Below are positions 1-5,978 of a stretch of DNA of 11,903 nt, piece after piece. The notes below the pieces were generated by a model. That model had not been told where the DNA came from. It did not search any database and was given only the letters and a program-made list of their open reading frames with translations. Source of the stretch: PALSA-1336 sp038203095. Lineage in GTDB: Bacteria > Patescibacteriota > Doudnabacteria > UBA920. Position numbers and translations under genes: made by a program. Location: assembly GCA_038203095.1 (NCBI GenBank), contig JBBREH010000038.1, forward strand, positions 1 to 11,903, read 5' to 3'. Every line of letters starts with the position of its first letter. Within the stretch, counting starts at the first letter, position 1.

Positions 1-143
1 TTTTTGTCCAAAAATTGCTCTTTTGCCAAACTCTTGTTAACAATTTTTCCGCTTAACTAAAGTTAAACATCAAAATTTTTAACTTCGATTTTGGCTAAAA
101 TATCAAATTTTGGTCTAAAAAATTAATTCGCTACAAGTCTACT
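1..143. repeat. Left copy of 143-bp terminal inverted repeat
   Basis: Bases 1-143 are the reverse complement of 11761-11903 with one difference (C at 41, against A at 11863 where G would pair). Identity stops abruptly at 143/144. The repeat is AT-rich and has no convincing ORF. Read from the inner boundary outward, both copies begin AGTAGACTTGTAGCGAATTA. This could be the end of a multicopy mobile element at which assembly stopped, or a true replicon terminus. The one-base difference argues for two real copies rather than one sequence read twice. Confidence 0.95.
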
Positions 144-726
144 GTACTGATAATGACGCCATTTGATTTTAAACTCCATATTGTCTGTTTCCCAGTCTCC
201 CGTTCGTTTCATAACCCTTGGCCTTAATTATATGGAAACACGCTTTGGAATGGCACTTTTTGGCTTTTACGGCCACCCTGTATTTTCCGCTTCCAATGCA
301 TCTTTCGCAGATGCTGATACAAACTTTCCCACTTGCCTAACTGTTGTAAATGTAATTGTAAATAGCTCTGTGGTTAATGGTTTTTTCTAAAAGATTGTTA
401 GGCACAAAGTCCGGATATTTCGTTCGGTGAAAAGCCTTCCTTAATCTTCTTTGTCACGTAGTTGCGAGGTCCTCTGTCCTTATTAATCTTCCGTTTGTTA
501 GTTTTCTTGGTCTTAAGGTCTGCCAGTTTTTTAGCAGTGACAGCTGAATACTTTTTCTTCGGCTTAGTGCTCCGTTTAAGTTCTCTGGAAATCACTGTGT
601 GGTCGCGTTTAGTCTGTTTGCCGATTTTCTGGGATCTTTGCCTTTATTGTTAAAAAATTCAATCGACTGTCTTTTAGTAAATGTTAATATCTGTATTTTC
701 CTTTTAAACTTCTTGGCGAGTCTCAT
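144..726 (-). pseudogene. Decayed, truncated IS30-family transposase
   Basis: Read on the minus strand from the ATG at 726, the region gives an IS30-type transposase spread over several frames. First comes a helix-turn-helix-like part (SIEFFNNKGKDPRK). A frameshift near 620-630 leads into KRDHTVISRELKR and, in the 65-codon open stretch at 398-595, EGFSPNEISG, which matches the IS30 motif GWSPEQIAG. After another break come WESLYQHLRKMHWKRK and finally GDWETD (183-200), which carries the first catalytic Asp of the DDE triad. The rest of the catalytic domain is missing: the gene runs into the 143-bp terminal repeat. With at least two frameshifts and internal stops it cannot make an active enzyme. 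The family call rests on motif recognition by eye. The perfect palindrome TCCTGAATTCAGGA (751-764) lies just upstream of the start. I could not define a convincing IS terminal repeat. Confidence 0.75.
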
Positions 727-796
727 TTTAATCCAAAGTGGTACAGACTGTCCTGAATTCAGGAGATAAGTCCGGTGCTGTTATTCTCGACAAATT

Positions 797-807
797 TATG
801 ATATAGT
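797..807 (+). promoter_or_regulatory. Possible -10 region for purA
   Basis: Two overlapping -10-like hexamers, TATGAT (797-802) and TATAGT (802-807), lie 25-35 bases before the ATG at 832. Neither has a good -35 at the usual spacing, so this is weak. It lies beside the IS30 remnant, so purA may be served by a promoter at the edge of the old element. Confidence 0.3.
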
Positions 808-831
808 TATTTGGTAGAAAAAATCATTATT

Positions 832-2319
832 ATGATCAACAACGGCGTCGCAACTAATAGGGAAAAACTGGCAGGGATTTTAGAAGAACACCAGACATTG
901 GTGGTTGTTGGAGCAAACTGGGGCGACGAAGGCAAGGGGAAAGTTATAGACTTAATTATGGGCCACTACGACATTGTCGCGCGCTTCTCGGGCGGGGCTA
1001 ATGCCGGCCACACTGTTTATACTCCCGAAGGCAAAAAATTAGTCAGTCATTTACTTCCTACCGGCTTGGCGCAAAATAAAATTTGTGTGCTCGGCCGAGG
1101 GGAGTTTTTTAATTTAGAATTGTTTTTACAGGAATTAGAAGACAGCAAAAAAATAGTCGGGGATGTTTTGCCGCCCATTTATGTAGATCAGCAAGCACCG
1201 CTCTGGACACCCTATCATAAATTATTTGAATCTTACGTAGAAAGCCTTCGCGGTGTTGGACGAATTGGCACCACCAGCAAAGGTATTGGGCCGTTGGAAG
1301 GTTTTTATAAACTGCGCATTGGTCCGGTTGTGGGATATTTGTTTGAACCTAAACTGCTTGAACAATCGTTAAAAGTTTTGTATGAAATTCTTAAGCCCTG
1401 TTTGGAAGTTTTAAAAAATCGTCCCGAAACTGAAACTATACCAACTCCGGAGGAGGTTTTGCAAAGCTTGCTAAAAGAGGCGCCGCGGCTAAAAGAGTTT
1501 ATTTCCGACACCTCATATTTTTTGCGTCAGAGTCTGGACAGCGGCAAAAGAATTTTACTGGAAGGCGCGCAGGCGACGGGGCTGGATGCCTGGTGGGGAA
1601 CATACCCGTTTGTCTCAGCCGGCAATTCGGTTTCTATGGGCGCGGCGCTTGGCACCGGACTGCCCAGCCAGGAATTTGGTTCTACTATATTAGTTGCCAA
1701 AACCTTGCCCACACGCGTGGGTAACGGGCCAATGCCAAGCGAAATGTGGGAGCGGCAGGCAGCAATGGGTTTTGTGAAAGACCATTTAAATTTATTTGCT
1801 AAAGGTCCAAAACGCGAAGAATTTTTACAATTAACTTTGCAAAAAATTAATTCAGGCGCGGCGAGCAACGCGGAAATGTCTCAGTACTTCCAGGTGCTGG
1901 GCGACGAACGTGGCGCTACCACCGGCCGGGGCAGGAGTTTAGGCTTTTTAGACATCCCGTGGCTCCATTACGCCATTAGGATTAACAAACCAAAATACTT
2001 GGCCTTAACTCGGTTTGACATGCTCTCTGGCGTAAAAGCTATGCCTGTACTTACAGCTTATAAATTTATGGGCGATATTTTGCCTAAGGGAAAATTGCCG
2101 CCGGTTTGGCATATGGATAAAATTGAACCCGTGTTTGAACAATGGCAGTGCTTTGCCGAGGATATTGGCGGAACATCACAAGCGGATGACTTTCCTGTCG
2201 GCGCTAAAAATTTCATCGCTCGTCTGGAAAAGGAACTGGGCGTGCCAATTCTGCTGGTCGGTACAGGACCAGGCAGGGAAGCAATGGTTGTTAGGGTAAC
2301 TGTTCACAACCTTGAGTAG
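832..2319 (+). CDS. purA: Adenylosuccinate synthetase
   Basis: Cytoplasmic enzyme joining IMP and aspartate with GTP hydrolysis to give adenylosuccinate, the first step from IMP to AMP. Family motifs appear in order (residues counted from the ATG at 832): GDEGKGK at 31-37 (catalytic Asp and phosphate loop), GGANAGHT at 54-61 (catalytic His), GTTSKGIGP at 146-154, EGAQATGLD at 244-252, TGRGRS at 364-369, and a C-terminal GTGPGRE at 477-483. At 495 aa it is longer than the usual roughly 430. Several normally strict motifs are altered: the guanine-recognition TKLD reads TRFD (393-396), SxGPDR reads GTGPGR, and TGRxRRCGW reads TGRGRSLGF. An in-frame TTG at 811 would add seven residues. I prefer the ATG because the -10-like boxes lie just upstream. 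There is no Shine-Dalgarno sequence. It precedes guaB, the other IMP-consuming enzyme, which has its own promoter. Confidence 0.93.
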   Translation: MINNGVATNREKLAGILEEHQTLVVVGANWGDEGKGKVIDLIMGHYDIVARFSGGANAGHTVYTPEGKKLVSHLLPTGLAQNKICVLGRGEFFNLELFLQELEDSKKIVGDVLPPIYVDQQAPLWTPYHKLFESYVESLRGVGRIGTTSKGIGPLEGFYKLRIGPVVGYLFEPKLLEQSLKVLYEILKPCLEVLKNRPETETIPTPEEVLQSLLKEAPRLKEFISDTSYFLRQSLDSGKRILLEGAQATGLDAWWGTYPFVSAGNSVSMGAALGTGLPSQEFGSTILVAKTLPTRVGNGPMPSEMWERQAAMGFVKDHLNLFAKGPKREEFLQLTLQKINSGAASNAEMSQYFQVLGDERGATTGRGRSLGFLDIPWLHYAIRINKPKYLALTRFDMLSGVKAMPVLTAYKFMGDILPKGKLPPVWHMDKIEPVFEQWQCFAEDIGGTSQADDFPVGAKNFIARLEKELGVPILLVGTGPGREAMVVRVTVHNLE

Positions 2320-2351
2320 ATTGGAGTTTTGTTGATGTTCCCCGATGTAAT

Positions 2352-2368
2352 GCAGGCCATCGGCCTGC
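2352..2368. repeat. Perfect 7-bp hairpin between purA and guaB
   Basis: GCAGGCC, loop ATC, GGCCTGC. No T-run follows on either strand, so it is not a standard intrinsic terminator. An alternative pairing of CCGATG (2342-2347) with CATCGG (2358-2363) is possible. Function unknown. Confidence 0.5.
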
Positions 2369-2426
2369 CAAATACGGGCTAATGTGATAATACACTCAGT
2401 CCTGTGAACTTTTACTGGTTAGGCAA

Positions 2427-2455
2427 TAGACAAAGTTTAAAAAAGATGGTAGAAT
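2427..2455 (+). promoter_or_regulatory. guaB promoter
   Basis: -35 TAGACA (2427-2432), 17-base spacer, -10 TAGAAT (2450-2455). The predicted transcription start near 2462 leaves a leader of only about nine bases before the guaB ATG at 2471, with no Shine-Dalgarno sequence. Confidence 0.6.
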
Positions 2456-2470
2456 TTTTTTAATAATCTT

Positions 2471-3550
2471 ATGCCTAAAATAAAAGAAGCTTTAACTTTT
2501 GACGACGTGCTACTAGTCCCCAACTACAGTGAAGTCGTGCCTACCGAGGTAGATACGGCTGCTTTTTTTACGCCAAAAATTAAATTAAAAATTCCCATTG
2601 CTTCCAGCGCTATGGACACTGTTTCAGAAGCTCGGATGGGCATCGCTCTGGGGCGTTTAGGCGGGATAAGCGTAATCCATAAAAATTTGTCCGTTAAGCT
2701 CCAGGCTCAAACTGTACTGGAAATAAAAAAACAGGGTTTTCCCGCGGCTGCTGCCATTGGCGCCACGGGCGATTTTTTAGAGCGCGCCAAAGCATTAGTA
2801 GAAGCCGGTGTTGATGTCTTAGTTATAGACACGGCTCATGGCCATTCCAAAAGAGTGCTTGATGCTGTCAAAACTATCCATAAAACTTATAAAAAAGTAG
2901 AAATCGTGGCCGGTAATATTGCCACGGCCGAAGGCGCGCGCGCTTTAATTGCCGCCGGCGCGGATGCGGTAAAAGTGGGGATTGGTCCGGGTAGTATTTG
3001 CACCACACGTATGGTTAGCGGTTGCGGGCTGCCGCAAATTACCGCCATTATAGATGTAGTGGCAGCTTGCAAAAAAACCAAGACACCGGTAATTGCCGAC
3101 GGCGGAATAAAATTTTCCGGAGATATTGCCAAAGCTTTGGCCGCGGGCGCTGCGTGTGTAATGCTCGGCTCGCTTTTGGCGGGTACGGATGAAGCACCGG
3201 GAGAAGTTTTTGAGGAGCATGGTAAAAAATATAAGTCCTACCGCGGTATGGGCAGTTTGGGCGCCATGAATCAGGGAAGTCGTGACCGTTACGGGCAGGA
3301 TAAAGTTGTGGGCAGTAAACTTGTGCCGGAAGGCGTGGAAGCGCGCGTTCCGTATAAAGGCAGTGTGGTAAATGTAGTTGAGCAGCTCATTGGCGGCGTT
3401 CGGTCGGGCATGGGTTACAGTGGTGCAAAAAACATTAGCGATTTGCAAAAAAAAGCGCGCTTTGTGCGCATAACCAATGCGGGTCTGCGTGAAAGTCACG
3501 TCCACGATGTGCAAATTATAAAAAAAGCACCAAACTACCAGCCGGAATAG
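2471..3550 (+). CDS. guaB: IMP dehydrogenase lacking CBS domains
   Basis: Oxidises IMP to XMP with NAD+, the committed step toward GMP, in the cytoplasm. The (beta/alpha)8 barrel carries KVGIGPGSICTTR (168-180) with catalytic Cys177, the phosphate-binding IADGGI (208-213), and the mobile-flap region YRGMGSLGAMNQGSRDRYGQ (257-276) with Arg273-Tyr274, followed by PEGVEARVPYKG. The flap and PEGVE segment indicate IMP dehydrogenase rather than GMP reductase. It has 359 aa against the usual roughly 490: after GISVIHKNLSVKLQAQTV the chain goes straight to PAAAAIGA, exactly where the paired CBS (Bateman) domain normally sits. The reading frame is clean, so this is a domain-free variant, not a truncation. 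The enzyme should lack the nucleotide feedback that acts through CBS domains in other bacteria. Start: ATG next to a good promoter. Confidence 0.95.
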   Translation: MPKIKEALTFDDVLLVPNYSEVVPTEVDTAAFFTPKIKLKIPIASSAMDTVSEARMGIALGRLGGISVIHKNLSVKLQAQTVLEIKKQGFPAAAAIGATGDFLERAKALVEAGVDVLVIDTAHGHSKRVLDAVKTIHKTYKKVEIVAGNIATAEGARALIAAGADAVKVGIGPGSICTTRMVSGCGLPQITAIIDVVAACKKTKTPVIADGGIKFSGDIAKALAAGAACVMLGSLLAGTDEAPGEVFEEHGKKYKSYRGMGSLGAMNQGSRDRYGQDKVVGSKLVPEGVEARVPYKGSVVNVVEQLIGGVRSGMGYSGAKNISDLQKKARFVRITNAGLRESHVHDVQIIKKAPNYQPE

Positions 3551-3716
3551 TAAGGACTTACGCGCTAGCCGCTATTAAGGAATCATCGGGCGGCCAGCCG
3601 CAAGGGTTTGACCAACTACTTCGTTATTTTGCTGCGGTTTTGCTCGACGTAAGTAAAATACGCCTCACAAAATCCTCGCAAAATGCCTCGTATTTGGCCA
3701 AACGCGTAAATCCTAA
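3551..3716. repeat. MITE-like intergenic element with inverted ends
   Basis: The ends are an imperfect inverted repeat of about 20 bp: taaggacttacgcgctagcc at 3551-3570 pairs with about 3697-3716, with a core AGGA(C/T)TTACGCG matched 11 of 12 (3553-3564 against 3703-3714). Inside are three imperfect tandem units starting CCTC (about 3663-3697: CCTCacaaaat, CCTCgcaaaatg, CCTCgtattt). It starts directly after the guaB stop codon. I see no gene in it. It looks like a small non-autonomous repeat element, but only one copy is visible here. Confidence 0.5.
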
Positions 3717-3720
3717 TCCG

Positions 3721-3749
3721 TTGACAAAAAAATTTAGCGGGTTTAATAT
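3721..3749 (+). promoter_or_regulatory. Strong promoter for the small-gene operon
   Basis: -35 TTGACA (3721-3726, consensus), 17-base spacer, -10 TAATAT (3744-3749). The expected start near 3756 coincides with an ATG (3756-3758), so the transcript would begin at or next to a start codon. It serves the small ORF inside the following hairpin element and the genes at 3854 and 4203/4212. Confidence 0.65.
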
Positions 3750-3755
3750 AAAAAT

Positions 3756-3857
3756 ATGAACCCCGTTAGAAATGTTCTGCGGGAAAATTCATTCTTCCAA
3801 TTTTTAAATTTTGGTCACAGTTTGCTTATTGCCAAAAAAAAATTTCTAACGGGGTGA
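3756..3857 (+). CDS. Possible 33-aa leader peptide within a hairpin element
   Basis: An ATG at 3756 opens a 33-codon frame beginning MNPVRN and ending KKKFLTG, with its TGA at 3855-3857. That stop overlaps the GTG start of the next gene (GTGA, 3854-3857), the arrangement used for translational coupling. The ATG lies at the predicted transcription start, so translation would be leaderless. The frame runs across the whole inverted-repeat element, so both peptide ends are encoded by its arms. From memory, peptides starting MNPVRN and ending FLTG or SNGV recur in CPR genomes as by-products of such elements. It may therefore be chance coding in a repeat. No function can be assigned. Confidence 0.3.
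   Translation: MNPVRNVLRENSFFQFLNFGHSLLIAKKKFLTG
3760..3855. repeat. Hairpin element with 14-bp perfect arms
   Basis: ACCCCGTTAGAAAT (3760-3773) and ATTTCTAACGGGGT (3842-3855) are perfect reverse complements 68 bases apart. It sits between a strong promoter and a gene, and its right arm contains the GTG start codon of that gene. It would lie wholly in the 5' leader of the transcript, where the stem could cover the initiation site. Confidence 0.8.
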
Positions 3858-4183
3858 AAAAAGTAAAACGAAAATTAAATGAAGTTTTGAGCCAGGGGGA
3901 TTTAGAAGCCATTGGTGATCTTATGGGTGGGTTAATGAATAAGCAGCTGGCTGTTTTTTCGATTGATTTAAAGGATGTAAAGGTTGAATTAAAATCAGAA
4001 ATTTTAAAATCAGAAGTCAGAGTAAAACAAGGGTTAAAAGACTATATGCACCAGGGTTTTGAAACCGTAATGGACGGAATAGACAGTTTGGCCGAAAAAT
4101 TGGCTGAAAAAGAAAAAGTTGAACGAATAATTGAATGGGCAAGAATTGTAGGTGACAAGGTTGGCGTTAAACCACGAGTTTAA
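3854..4183 (+). CDS. Small hypothetical protein, helical and charged
   Basis: A 109-aa protein of unknown family. It is very rich in Lys, Glu and Asp and has no membrane segment or signal peptide. The middle (about residues 40-90, VKVELKSEILKSEVRVKQ onward) has a heptad-like pattern suggesting a coiled coil, as in many small CPR proteins. The C-terminus reads IIEWARIVGDKVGVKPRV. The only initiation codon near the start of the coding-like sequence is the GTG at 3854. The frame stays open upstream to a TAG at 3767, but without another start. The GTG lies in the right arm of the hairpin element and overlaps the stop of the small ORF at 3756, so translation may depend on coupling or on the fold of the leader. 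The gene shares the promoter at 3721 with the next gene, about 19 bases downstream. Confidence 0.7.
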   Translation: MKKVKRKLNEVLSQGDLEAIGDLMGGLMNKQLAVFSIDLKDVKVELKSEILKSEVRVKQGLKDYMHQGFETVMDGIDSLAEKLAEKEKVERIIEWARIVGDKVGVKPRV

Positions 4184-4211
4184 TTTATATTAAGTATTAA
4201 TAATGATTTTT

Positions 4212-4511
4212 ATGTCTGACAATCCAGAAAGGGAAAGAAATCAAGCAATCCAAGCAGCATGAGACTTTATTAATGAAACTGTTAAAAAAATAAACAAACC
4301 CAAGAAAGATGCTAGTTTAGAGGAGGTCATGGGAAGAAACATGGGGTTTAATATGGGTGTTGCTGTTGAAGTTAAAAGATCAGTAAGGGATTTGTCAAAA
4401 TTTACAGGGAAAACACAAGCAGAAATTAATATTGAATTAACGCGTCGGTACGGCGATGATCTTGCTGATGAAGCTTTTAAAGAACTTTTTGGCTCAGAAA
4501 AAAAATCTTAA
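4212..4511 (+). pseudogene. Small gene interrupted by an in-frame TGA (full extent)
   Basis: One frame runs from the ATG at 4212 (or the in-frame ATG at 4203) to the TAA at 4509-4511, 99 codons, broken only by TGA at 4260-4262 (codon 17). Sequence on both sides looks coding: MSDNPERERNQAIQAA before, DFINETVKKINKPKKDASLEE after. A change from CGA (Arg) or TGG (Trp) would explain it. No hairpin of the bacterial SECIS kind is evident just after the TGA, and no other gene here reads TGA as sense. So it is a nonsense mutation, a read-through case, or a gene now started downstream. Confidence 0.55.
4329..4511 (+). CDS. Hypothetical protein, open 3' part of the TGA-interrupted gene
   Basis: This is the open stretch after the in-frame TGA, 60 aa from the ATG at 4329, with further ATGs at 4341 and 4353. 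AGGAGG (4321-4326) is the clearest Shine-Dalgarno-like string near any gene here. It lies only two bases before the first ATG and fourteen before the second, so neither spacing is ideal, and it also encodes Glu-Glu in the longer frame. The product is helical and charged, with TGKTQAEINIELTRRYGDD and DEAFKELFG near the end. No family recognised. It follows the 109-aa gene in the same orientation and ends five bases before a strong terminator, so the two form a short operon. Confidence 0.5.
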   Translation: MGRNMGFNMGVAVEVKRSVRDLSKFTGKTQAEINIELTRRYGDDLADEAFKELFGSEKKS

Positions 4512-4516
4512 AATTT

Positions 4517-4542
4517 AAAACTCCGCCGGTAGGCGGAGTTTT
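4517..4542. terminator. Bidirectional intrinsic terminator
   Basis: Perfect 11-bp stem AAAACTCCGCC, loop GGTA, GGCGGAGTTTT. T-rich sequence follows on both strands. It separates the convergent small-gene operon (plus) from capA (minus), whose stop codon is at 4544. Confidence 0.9.
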
Positions 4543-4543
4543 G

Positions 4544-5869
4544 TTATGGCAGTAAAATATTTTTATTTTCCCCAATTTTTTCTAAGATCTTTTTAGCCTC
4601 ATCGTTAGTGGCCAAGCGGGGCTGAGAGTTTTCTATAATGACGGGAATAAGTTCTATAGATTCCAATTTGGCCGGTTGACGGGTGCCTTGTAAGTCATCG
4701 GCGCTTGCCGCGTCGGGGGCAATTGAATTGCGGATTGCGGATTTCGAGATTTGGATTTTTAAAGCAAGTCCTTCTTTGGTTTCCTGGCTAAAGTCCTGGT
4801 CAAAAATAAAGTTGCCTAGGGAATAGAAAATGTATTTGGGGTTGGGGCAGGGTGCAGTTTCTCCTCCTGGAACAGGAGGAGTACCCCGCGAAGCGGGGGG
4901 AGGTGGTAGAGTTATTTGTGTTTTACCACCCCGACTGGCTTCGTCAGCCGCCCCTCCTATAACAGGAGGGGAATACTGCGCCGGGCAATATTTTTCTATT
5001 GTTTGCACCCAGTGCGGATGTGCGCCAATTACAACATCGGCTCCATAATCTATTGCGGCACGGGCAAATTTAATTTGCGCCGTATTAGGAGTTCGGGTAT
5101 ATTCAACCCCCGCGTGCATAGTTGCCACAATAAAGTCGCAAGTAGATTTAAGATTAAGGATTAAAGATTTAAGTCTGGGCAAGTCCTCAATCCGGGCAAC
5201 ATAATTATTTCGCGTCGCGCCACTGTCGTTTATAGAAGAGTATGATGCGCCGACAAAACAAATTTTTAAGCCATTTGCTTCCACAATAGCCGGCCTCCAA
5301 GCGTCATCCAAATTCGTCCCTGTTCCCGTGGTTTGCAAATTAGAGCTTTTAAGCAAGTCTTTGGTAATTGTCAGTCCGCCTAATCCCTGGTCCATAGCAT
5401 GATTGTTTGCCAGGTTTAGCGCGTTAAAGTTATAGGTCTTTAAGCCTTCAACACTTTGGCACGCTGCGCCAAAAATTAAGGAATGACCGCCGGCAATAGC
5501 TCCGCAAGAACGAAATACAAATGGCGATTCCAAATTGGCAAAGTTAAAATTTGTTGATTTTAAAACCTCGGCAATTTTTTGGAAAGGAAAATTCGGCCAA
5601 TCTTTTTGGCCATAGTTTGCTTCCGCGGCGGCTACTCCTCGTGACAGCATAATATCGCCCACGGCTAAAAAACTGACCGTTGTTTCGGTATTTTGCCCCC
5701 GGGTAATTTCCTCGGCTTTTTGGTAGTAGTAATTTAAGTCGCCGGAAGAAGCGGGCAACTGTTTTTTGGCAAAATCGTAAGAGTATTGTTTTTGGGAATT
5801 ACGGTACAAGCCTAAAAGCACCGCGAGAGCGAAAAGGAAGGGGAGGAGGAATTTCCAAAGTCTAATCAT
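4544..5869 (-). CDS. CapA-family metallophosphoesterase, membrane-anchored
   Basis: A 441-aa protein of the CapA/PGA_cap family (named for poly-gamma-glutamate capsule synthesis), likely outside the membrane. The N-terminus has a signal anchor (hydrophobic residues about 5-22). The calcineurin-like fold shows GDIMLSR (71-77), NLESPF (112-117), NLANNHAMDQG (152-162), HAGVEY (252-257), GAHPHWVQ (282-289) and YSLGNFIFDQ (349-358), so the metal-binding and catalytic set looks complete. Two stretches do not fit the family. Residues about 299-341, between HPHW and YSLGNF, are Pro/Gly-rich and encoded by a cluster of hairpins. Residues about 376-400 split the usual join between LKI and ESIELIP. Both keep the frame. 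The true substrate is unknown; CPR bacteria often carry CapA homologues without the other capsule genes. dprA lies 109 bases upstream on the same strand. Start: ATG, without an evident Shine-Dalgarno sequence. Confidence 0.88.
   Translation of the reverse strand: MIRLWKFLLPFLFALAVLLGLYRNSQKQYSYDFAKKQLPASSGDLNYYYQKAEEITRGQNTETTVSFLAVGDIMLSRGVAAAEANYGQKDWPNFPFQKIAEVLKSTNFNFANLESPFVFRSCGAIAGGHSLIFGAACQSVEGLKTYNFNALNLANNHAMDQGLGGLTITKDLLKSSNLQTTGTGTNLDDAWRPAIVEANGLKICFVGASYSSINDSGATRNNYVARIEDLPRLKSLILNLKSTCDFIVATMHAGVEYTRTPNTAQIKFARAAIDYGADVVIGAHPHWVQTIEKYCPAQYSPPVIGGAADEASRGGKTQITLPPPPASRGTPPVPGGETAPCPNPKYIFYSLGNFIFDQDFSQETKEGLALKIQISKSAIRNSIAPDAASADDLQGTRQPAKLESIELIPVIIENSQPRLATNDEAKKILEKIGENKNILLP
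4861..4971. repeat. Multi-hairpin repeat cassette inside capA
   Basis: Consecutive hairpins in 111 bases: CTCCTCCTG/CAGGAGGAG (4861-4881, loop GAA), CCCCGC/GCGGGG (4884-4898, loop GAA), GGTGGTA/TACCACC (4902-4908 with 4924-4930), a short GGCT/AGCC, and CCCCTCCT/AGGAGGGG (4951-4971). The composition differs sharply from flanking DNA. It lies where CapA proteins normally need only a few residues and encodes about 43 extra ones in frame. I read it as an inserted palindromic element comparable to those in Rickettsia genes. Similar hairpin strings between CPR genes are a recollection, not checked. Confidence 0.75.
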
Positions 5870-5978
5870 AAAATAATCTCAAATGCCAAATTACAGATTT
5901 TAAACCGTTGGATTTAGAATTTATGTTCTGTAGTTCACCTTGCATTTTAATTTCTTAATTGAAATTTTATTTTCCGGT

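Noticed and set aside
163..390. 75-codon plus-strand open frame next to the left repeat
   Set aside because: It is antisense to the IS30 transposase remnant, which has recognisable family motifs; the plus-strand translation has none.
2352..2368. Intrinsic terminator for purA
   Set aside because: The hairpin is perfect but no T-run follows on either strand.
2945..3514. 189-codon minus-strand open frame
   Set aside because: It lies wholly inside guaB on the opposite strand and has no domain-like sequence; a side effect of guaB codon use.
3551..3853. CRISPR-like array because of the short repeats after guaB
   Set aside because: The repeats are imperfect, adjacent, of 11-12 bases and only three in number, with no spacers and no cas genes.
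4260..4262. TGA as a sense codon (Gracilibacteria-type code) or selenocysteine
   Set aside because: None of the full-length genes contains an in-frame TGA, dprA ends in TGA, and no SECIS-like hairpin follows the codon. A single-gene event is simpler.
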